A stretch of 64,000 nt of DNA, from positions 186,001-250,000 of the forward strand of contig WION01000046.1 of assembly GCA_015039365.1 (NCBI GenBank), given 5' to 3'. Made by a program: the position numbers and the translations under genes. The stretch is from Amanita rubescens. Its lineage: Eukaryota; Basidiomycota; Agaricomycetes; Agaricales; Amanitaceae. This document shows positions 57,458 to 64,000 of this stretch, piece by piece (position 1 is the first letter of the stretch; each line of letters begins with the position of its first letter). The notes beneath the pieces are model-generated. The model ran no database searches. It saw nothing but the letters and a program-made list of their open reading frames with translations, and was not told the origin of the DNA.

Positions 57458-60400
57458 ATGGACGATCCATTCAGCGACCGACCTGCGGCAGTCACTACTA
57501 GGGACATGCTAAGAGAGAGAGATGGCAGACAAGTGGGGGAGCGCTTTTTGGACGACTCGGACTCGGACTCGGACTCGGAAACGATGGAAGAACTGGGTAA
57601 TGGAAATGAAAGTTGGAACAGCAGTTCACCAAGAGGCCCAGTGGGGATGGAAACCTCATACAATACGCACCATGTTCTCGAGAGCGATATGCTCTCATCG
57701 CTTCTCTCTATACTCAATGCTAAGAAGGTGCGTAGCAATTCTAAGCGCATGTTAACTCTGCTCAAGACATGTAGCCCGGATCCTCTATCACGTCCGTCGT
57801 AAACACCAACACTACCGATCTCATGCGCAAGCTGTTATCTGGGGAAGACTACCTCAGCAGCGCGGCAAAGCTAGATCGTACCGCGGACTCCCAAAATCTT
57901 CTCGACTTCATGCTTCACATGCTTCGCTATCGTCTCTTACCAAATCAGGATGAATCGGTGGACTTCAACCATCGGGCACGGCGATTTATGTTCAAGATTA
58001 TAGTGAAAAAGCCTATCACACCATGGTCCTTAATCGCAACTGGAGTCAGCCAGCCGGCGGAGCAGGATTATATTGGCGGTGGTGGGTTTGGGCGCGTTTA
58101 CAAGAGCGAGCTGAAGGGGGAAGCCGTTGCGTTGAAAATATTGTACAAGTCCGATAATGATGCTGTAAGTCCAACGTGTCCTTCCTATAACATAACTTCT
58201 CATTTCTGTTCCAGCTGGCCTTTTGTCGAGAGGCATTGATGTGGGGATCGCTAAAGCACAAATTCGTTCTGCCATTCCTGGGAATCGACGAACACGAAGA
58301 TGGAACAGCCTATCTTATCTCTCCCTATATGGAGAAGGGCACTCTAGCTCAGTGGCGGAAGCAGGCAAATCCATCGGTATCCGGGATAGAAGAACGTGTA
58401 CGTCTTTTCTTTAGTTGACTCGCAGATGATCTCACCCTTCTGAAAGATACTAGAAGTGGCTCTAGGCATCGAATATATTCACTCGGAGGGCATAGTTCAT
58501 GGCGACCTCCGTGGGGTACTCTACCCAGAAACATGCTATTTTGAGATACTGACCATTTTCTTTAGCAGAACGTTCTCCTTGATGCTAATCTTCACGTTCA
58601 AATTGCAGATTTTGGGTTAAGCCGACTCTCAGATGCAACCATTACACGATCTGGGGCGAAACATATGCACTTCGCGGCCCCGGAGTTGTTTGGACACCTC
58701 GAGGCCGGCAACGACCATTCAGCTGATAATTCAGCCAGGACCCAAATGTCGGACATCTATGCGTTTGGATGTCTTTACTATGAAGTGGGTTATAATTAAT
58801 AAGCAGGCGCTCTTACTGAATTACCCAGATCCATTACGACAACATACCTTTTGCCGGCAGACAGGGCTTACAAATCATGGCCTTTGTTTCTCAAGGCATA
58901 CGTCCGCCTCGACTGGACGACCCACATTTGAAAGATGAAGCATGGGAGTTGATCAAGCGGTGCTGGGCGAGGATGCCGTCAGAACGACCGGCAATGAAAG
59001 ACATCGCCGAAATGATGATGTCCGATCCAGACCGTCATCCCCTCCTATTTCTGCTTTTCGTTCTGAAGGATTGGAAGGTATGGCAACATCAGAAAGCGCA
59101 CCCACGCAGTACTTAAGAGCTTGTAGCCCGGATCTTGTATCACGTCTGTCGTCAACGCATCGATCATCAATCTTGTGTGTAGAATCTTATACAGAGAAGA
59201 CTATCTCAGCATTGTGGATCAGCTTAACCAAGCCCCAGATGTCCAGAACCTATTGGATTTCTTGCTTCACTTACTTCGCGACCATCGCTTGTCCAATTCG
59301 AATTCAATAGACATCAACGGGCGAGCGAGGCGATTGATGTTCAAACTCAACTCAAAGATACCTGTCATCCCACCGTCATTGATCGTAACAGGAGTCAACA
59401 TGCCAGCCGAGCGCAATTACGTTGGTAGCGGCGGATTCGGGCGTGTTTTCGAGGGCAAACTGCGGGAGGAAGTTGTCGCTCTGAAAGTATTGTACAAGTC
59501 TGATAACGACGTTGTAAGTCGTTTACGTCGTTCTTATACGGATATTGTTGATTGCTCTCCAACAGTCCTTTTGTCGAGAAGCGTTGATGTGGGGATCTCT
59601 TAAGCACAAGTTTGTGCTACCGTTTTACGGAATCTACGAGGTTTCGGATGGAAGAGTGCCACAATTTTTCCTTGTCTCGCCCTTCATGACCAATGGTACT
59701 CTGGCCCAATGGCGGAAGAAAGCAGATCCATCAGTATCCGAGATAGATGAACGTGTATGGCTCCTCTACTTTGGCCCTTTATTGACACTTACTTCGCTTC
59801 GAAGATACTGGAAGTGGCACAGGGTGTTGAATATATTCATTCAGTAGGCGCAGTTCACGGTGACCTTCGCGGGGTATTCTACTTGAAACGCGCTGCATAT
59901 GACTGCTGATAATTCTCTTAGGATAATATTCTTTTGGATGCTAATCTTCGTGTTCAAATCGCTGATTTTGGATTGACCCGACTCTCGGACGACACGAATA
60001 CCCAATCAGGGGCTAAACATCTTCACTTTTCGGCCCCCGAGTTATTCGGGTTCTTCGATAATAATGATCTTAATGATGTTCCGGCCAGAACGCAAATGAC
60101 GGATGTCTATGCGTTCGGGTGTCTTTTTTACGAGGTGAGTCGTAATAAACACGCTGATACTTGTGCTGAACTACCTCAGATCCATTATGACAGTGCTCCT
60201 TTTTCTGGTAAAACGGACTTACAAATCTTGGGCCTCCACGCTCGAGGGGAACAACCGCCTCGACCGAATCATCCACCGTTGAGTGACGGAGCATGGGACA
60301 TGATTCAACGATGCTGGGGGAGGGATGCGTTGAAACGGCCAAGAATGAAGGGTATCACGAAATACATGATATTGTTATCTCAAGATCCTACCACCGAGAT

Positions 60401-61020
60401 GGTACGAAGTGTAACATCCACTGAGTTTTTCTATGAAGAATAATTTACTAATGTTTCCGATCGCCTGTCAGCATCCCCCATCAACTGTGCGCGTTTATTT
60501 TTACTGGTGACATTAAAATTATGCCTCACTTATATATTCCAGATACCACACCAATCTATCACTGGTACAGTGGAATCATTATCCCCGCCCGCTCACTCTT
60601 CTAACACGCGTTCTATTACAGCTGTGTACAACCTGCCACTGCATGACTCACTTGATCCGCAATCGGCTGGAACCATGTTGACCACCAGTGCGACTCTTGT
60701 TGAACGAGAACGTCGCAACTACGACATTTATCCAATATACGAAGAACCATCTGTTGCGCCAGCACGCCAAAGTACATCCTCAAGACAGCTTTACTCACCT
60801 ACGCACATAGAATCACACGTGGTAAGCATTGGGTTTATTGCCCTGGGATCCGGGTTGAATCACATCGCTTTAGGACTCTGATAACAACACCACATATCCA
60901 ATCCTTTATCGGCGTCTATCCTCTGAATCGCTACATTCACTGGAGGATTCTTATCGTGGCATGAGTGTTTCCTTTTACCACGTTCAGCTTGAGTCGTTGA
61001 AACGAAATGCTATAGTATAA
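57458..61020 (+). CDS. Two-kinase fusion protein with a distinct C-terminal tail
   Basis: ATG at 57458 opens an acidic N-terminal extension containing a Asp-Ser run (DDSDSDSDSE) ahead of the leader 'LESDMLSSLLSILNAKK'. Unit 1: 'SSITSVVNTNTTDLM', GGGGFGRVYKS, VALKILYK, '[18 protein letters not shown]', HGDLRG, '[20 protein letters not shown]', 'FAAPELFG', C-lobe. It runs through 'DPDRHPLLFLLFVLKDWK' into unit 2: [19 protein letters not shown], 'FVLPFYGIYEVSDGRVPQFF', HGDLRG, '[20 protein letters not shown]', 'FSAPELFG', C-lobe. Both units have complete motifs. After unit 2: intron 60402-60471, a 15-nt exon (60472-60486, HPPST), intron 60487-60542, an exon 60543-60821 (IPHQSITGTVESLS...), intron 60822-60873 and last exon 60874-61020 ending LESLKRNAIV. 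Phases agree throughout. No Hsp70. It and the partial gene at 63.4 kb are the only plus-strand kinases. Confidence 0.8.
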
Positions 61021-62265
61021 CATAGACGTATTGGAAAAACCGGGGGGTAATAAAAAGAGTTTGACAGGACGATCAAAAGCTGAGACGGATTCTTATCATG
61101 GTGTAAGTATTTTCTTTTACCATGTTCAACTTGAGTCATTGAAACGAAATGCTATAGTATGACCTAGACTTATTATTGGAAAAACCGGGGGGTAATAAAA
61201 AGAGTTTGACAGGACGATCAAAAGCTGAGACGGATTCTTATCATGGCGTAAGTATTTTCTTTTACCATGTTCAACTTGAGTCATTGAAACGAAATGCTAT
61301 AGTATGACCAAGACTTATTATTGGAAAAACCGGGGGGTAATAAAAAGAGTTTGACAGGACGATCAAAAGCTGAGACGGATTCTTATCATGGCGTAAGTAT
61401 TTTCTTCTACCATGTTCAACTTGAGTCATTGAAACGAAATGCAATAGTATGACCTAGACTTATTATTGGAAAGACCGGGGGGTAATAAAAAGAGTTTGAC
61501 AGGACGATTAACGGATGGTGTGAGTATTTTCTTTTACCATGTTTAACTCGAGTCGTTGAAGCGAAATGCTATAGTATAGCACAGACTTATTAGGGCCGGA
61601 ATGCAATGTTGTCAATGTTTGTAGACGCCGCTTCTCCGAATAATATATTCACTAATGTTTCTGGAGAGGGATTCTGATCATGGCGTAAGTATTTCCTTTT
61701 ACCATGTTCAACTTGAGTTGTTGAAATGAAATGCTATAGTATAACCCAAACTTATCGGAAAAACCGAGGGGTAATAAAAAGAGTTTGACAGGACAATTGG
61801 ATGGCGTAAGTATTTTCTTTTACCACGTTCAACTTGAGTCGTTGAAACGAAATGCTATAGTATGACCCAGACTTATTAAAACCGGGCCGGGAACGCAATG
61901 TTGTCAATGTTTGTAGACGTCACTTCTCCGAATAATAATTTTTTTCACTAATGTTTCTGGAGATGGATTCTGATCATGGTGTAAGTATTTTCTTTTACCA
62001 TGTTCAACTCGAGTCGTTGAAACGAAATGCTATAGTATAGCACAGACTTATTAAAACCGGAAGGCAATATTGTCAATGTTTGTAGACGCCGCTTCTCCGA
62101 ATAATATATTTACTAATGTTTCTGGAGATGGATTCTGATCATGGCGTAAGTTTTTCATTTTACCACGTTCAACATGAGTCATTGAAACGGGATGCTATAG
62201 TATAGCACAGACTTATTAAAACCGGGGGATAATAAAAAGAGTTTGACAGGACGATTAAAAGCTAT
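60944..62265 (+). repeat. Nine-unit tandem array of a terminal-exon sequence
   Basis: Units begin near 60947, 61088, 61233, 61378, 61513, 61669, 61797, 61968 and 62131. All contain 'taccatgttcaacttgagt' and 'aacgaaatgctatagtat' versions. Two kinds of spacer follow: one with 'aaccggggggtaataaaaag' and 'agtttgacaggacga', the other with 'ttgtcaatgtttgtagacg' and 'cactaatgtttctggaga'. The first unit is the coding end of the two-kinase gene. Units 2, 3, 4, 7 and 8 still encode the same end (FYHVQLESLKRNAIV then stop); units 5 and 6 have early stops and unit 9 has substitutions. Confidence 0.9.
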
Positions 62266-63155
62266 GTTTCAATCTGCCACCAGAAGTAGACGTACACCGT
62301 CCCCAGTGCGCAGACAGAATTCTTTTATGAACCACATTTTACTAATTTCTTCAATGGCATAGACTCCGTTCACCCTTTCCCCTATGGTGCGCATATTGAG
62401 TTCTGTGGACAAACATTTATCTTTTGTATATCAGTCTGCATCGTCACCGCCCGTGAGCATTCCCTTTACCTAGTACAAACTAGTATACTTAAATGCACCT
62501 CAGCCCCCAATGCGTTATGTGAGCATTTCGTTTTTTGACTTCCGGAAACTGAAATAGGCCATCATAGGACCCTAGCAATCCCAGTACTTTTTCACCAGCT
62601 CCTTCTACCGTACGCAGATCTAGAGTTATTCTCCAGACAACATAATGATTTATTTTTTGTATGTCAGTATACGTCATCACCCGTAAGCATTCCTTTTACC
62701 TACGAACTAATAATAATATACTAAACACACCTCAGCCCATAGTAGTCGATGATCATGGTAGGTAATTTTTCTCTTTTCATATCATTCATTATCAGAGTAT
62801 TCATACGTCCCATAGGGACTGTGATTCTTGTACAGTTAGTCTGACCCATCAGGTTCTTTAACATCTTTGATTCTACCGTTCAGCAGTGCCGAATCAACGG
62901 CGCAGGTAAGTAATTTTCCATCCAAGTTACAGAATCTAAGGGTGCGAGCTTACCGTAGAACGATTCGGATTCATCCGTCGATCAGGTTAGTTTTTCTTTG
63001 ATCTCAATGCCATCTGTAACCTTCTAACTGCCAACCATGCATCCCCCTTTCAGACGACATTGTCTACTGCAGAGATTCGTGATGGGCCCCCAAGGTAAAG
63101 TCAGTTCGGCCTGTTGATGAAATATAGCTAGAAGTATAGCAGATTTCAGGAGGAA
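62266..63155. other. Gap with two related open segments
   Basis: Two direct repeats (62416-62511 and 62647-62739) share 'ttgtatatcagt'/'ttgtatgtcagt', 'gtgagcattcc'/'gtaagcattcc' and 'cacctcagccc'. On the minus strand an unrecognised, coding-like peptide lies next to them (62670..62510: WRITLDLRTVEGAGEKVLGL, then THWGLR). A parallel end, IDYYGLR, lies at 62770-62740. They could be exons of an unknown or decayed gene. Confidence 0.35.
62416..62739. repeat. Pair of direct repeats, about 95 bp each
   Basis: 62416-62511 and 62647-62739 align over most of their length with small indels. Each is bounded by a plus-strand GTGAGC/GTAAGC and a CTCAG 46-54 bases later, so both look like introns on plus; on minus they flank coding-like segments. 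Confidence 0.7.
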
Positions 63156-64000
63156 ATGCTGACAGCGAGAGATCCCGCTATGCATGTGCCACGCAGAAAG
63201 TTAGAGAAAGCGGAGGGCAATAAAGGGGAAGAGGACCCTGTTTTCCACGTGCTGCTTCGGGGACGGGGGAAAAATGAGAGACATGAAAGAGGTACTGAGG
63301 AAGAGGTACCTGCTCCGCACGCGACCATGGCGCACCGCAACTCCGTCCCGCACACGACCATGGCACACCGCAACTCTGTCAATCACTCCCTTCCACCACT
63401 GCTTTCTATGATGAGGGAAAGACAGGTGTGTCATCTTTAGGATGCACGTATGCCTTCCAGCTGACGGTCCGCAGTCCAGATTCCCCCTCACTTCTGTCGT
63501 AAATGAATCGACCATCGGTCTCTTACGAAACGTGTTATCGCACGAAGACTACGCCCTTGCCGCGGAACAAGTCAACAACTCTTCAGACATCGAGAACGTG
63601 TTGGAATTACTGCTTTTCGTACTACGCAACCGTTACCTTTCAAACCCAGATACGAACGTGGACACGAATCGCCGTGCAAGACGATTCATGTCTAAAATCA
63701 TATCAAGGTCTCCCGTTTTGCCAAGATCCCTGTTCCTAACGGGGGGTCTCACCATGCCTGGCGATCGCGATCTCATTGGTAAGGGTACTTTCGGGCTCGT
63801 GTTCAAAGGTGAACACGCAGGAAAAGCTGTTGCACTAAAAGCACTATACAAAACTCGCAAAAATGTCGTACGTTACCACATCAATCTCTTTCCATTCCAT
63901 CTTTCATTTCGATACATCAAAATCAGGATGTCTGTCGTGAAGCGTTGATGTGGCGATCTCTTCATCACAAATTCGTGTTACCCTTTTTGGGGATTTACGA
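63156..64000 (+). CDS. TKL-type kinase, 5' part (runs off the window)
   Basis: Nearly the same protein as the start of the gene at 50298 but on the opposite strand. The leader is MAHRNSVNHSLPPLLSMMRERQ with ATG at 63360, then intron, 'LTSVVNESTIGLLRNVL', 'NRRARRFMSKIISRSPVLPR', glycine loop GKGTFGLVFKG, VALKALYK, intron 63869-63931, and '[20 protein letters not shown]' to the edge. A 33-bp direct duplication just upstream (TMAHRNSVPH then TMAHRNSVNH) gives a second candidate ATG at 63327. The frame is also open back to an ATG at 63156. By homology I prefer 63360. The C-terminal partner lies beyond the window. Confidence 0.8.

Noticed and set aside
60944..62265. CRISPR-like repeat array
   Set aside because: The units are 130-170 bp and directly contiguous, with two spacer types that are themselves repeated; the first unit is a coding exon and the organism is eukaryotic.
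1..64000. Transposase, integrase or reverse-transcriptase genes
   Set aside because: I looked for DDE, zinc-knuckle and YxDD-type motifs in all open frames and saw none. The repeats here are gene-derived duplications, although small non-autonomous elements cannot be excluded.

Overview
The window reads as nuclear DNA of a filamentous basidiomycete, probably an Agaricomycete. Genes are split by many short introns (about 45-75 bp, GTRNGY donors, CTAAY-type branch points, YAG acceptors). The recognisable families are typical of that group: an expanded tyrosine-kinase-like (TKL) kinase set, HSPA12-like Hsp70s, a DUF6534-type membrane protein and a small secreted protein family. No species can be named from sequence alone.

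The main content is one TKL family in about 16 copies, mostly on the minus strand, with the last two loci on plus. Each unit has a short leader exon (consensus M-x(5-15)-PLxxLLSILxxKK), a helical region (ITSVVNxxTIDLL...EDY...ASDxxNLLDFMLYLLRN...NRRAR), then a kinase domain with an unusual catalytic loop, HGDLRG or HGDLCG, followed by N-[IV]-[LF]-LD and DFG. Introns sit at the same places in nearly every copy, one between HGDLRG and the catalytic Asn. Units occur singly or fused head to tail in one reading frame, and the last kinase of several genes runs directly into an HSPA12-like Hsp70.

Layout: 0.6-2.7 kb, two kinase fragments joined back to back (pseudogenes). 3.4-3.9 kb, a small unrecognised gene. 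4-8.7 kb, unassigned. 8.75-11.1 kb, a kinase followed by (possibly spliced into) a protein with three C-x2-C...W-x2-H-x3-C modules. 11.1-15.5 kb, unassigned, with an AT-rich island. 15.9-22.8 kb, the most complete fusion: three kinase units plus Hsp70. 23.2-26.5 kb, a multi-pass membrane protein whose tail grew by exon-plus-intron duplication. 27.3-30.1 kb, a kinase-pseudokinase gene. 31.6-32.3 kb, a seven-exon secreted protein. 34.1-36.1 kb, a DUF6534-type membrane protein. 36.7-39.5 kb, a dead copy of the secreted gene followed by a single kinase. 40.7-45.0 and 45.9-50.3 kb, two more kinase-Hsp70 genes, one broken in the kinase and the other in the Hsp70. 51.7-55.3 kb, two further kinases, one keeping only the first strand of a lost Hsp70. 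57.5-61.0 kb (plus), a two-kinase gene with a different tail; its last exon is the first unit of a nine-copy tandem array (60.9-62.3 kb). 63.2-64 kb (plus), the start of another kinase, cut by the window edge.

The genes look like a locus under birth-and-death evolution in which kinase units are joined, split and given different C-terminal partners (Hsp70, zinc modules, acidic tails). Active-looking and pseudokinase units alternate inside one polypeptide next to an Hsp70 ATPase. A role as a signalling or surveillance platform would fit, but is inference only. Exon limits were read by eye from consensus splice sites and paralogue frame, with no transcript evidence.
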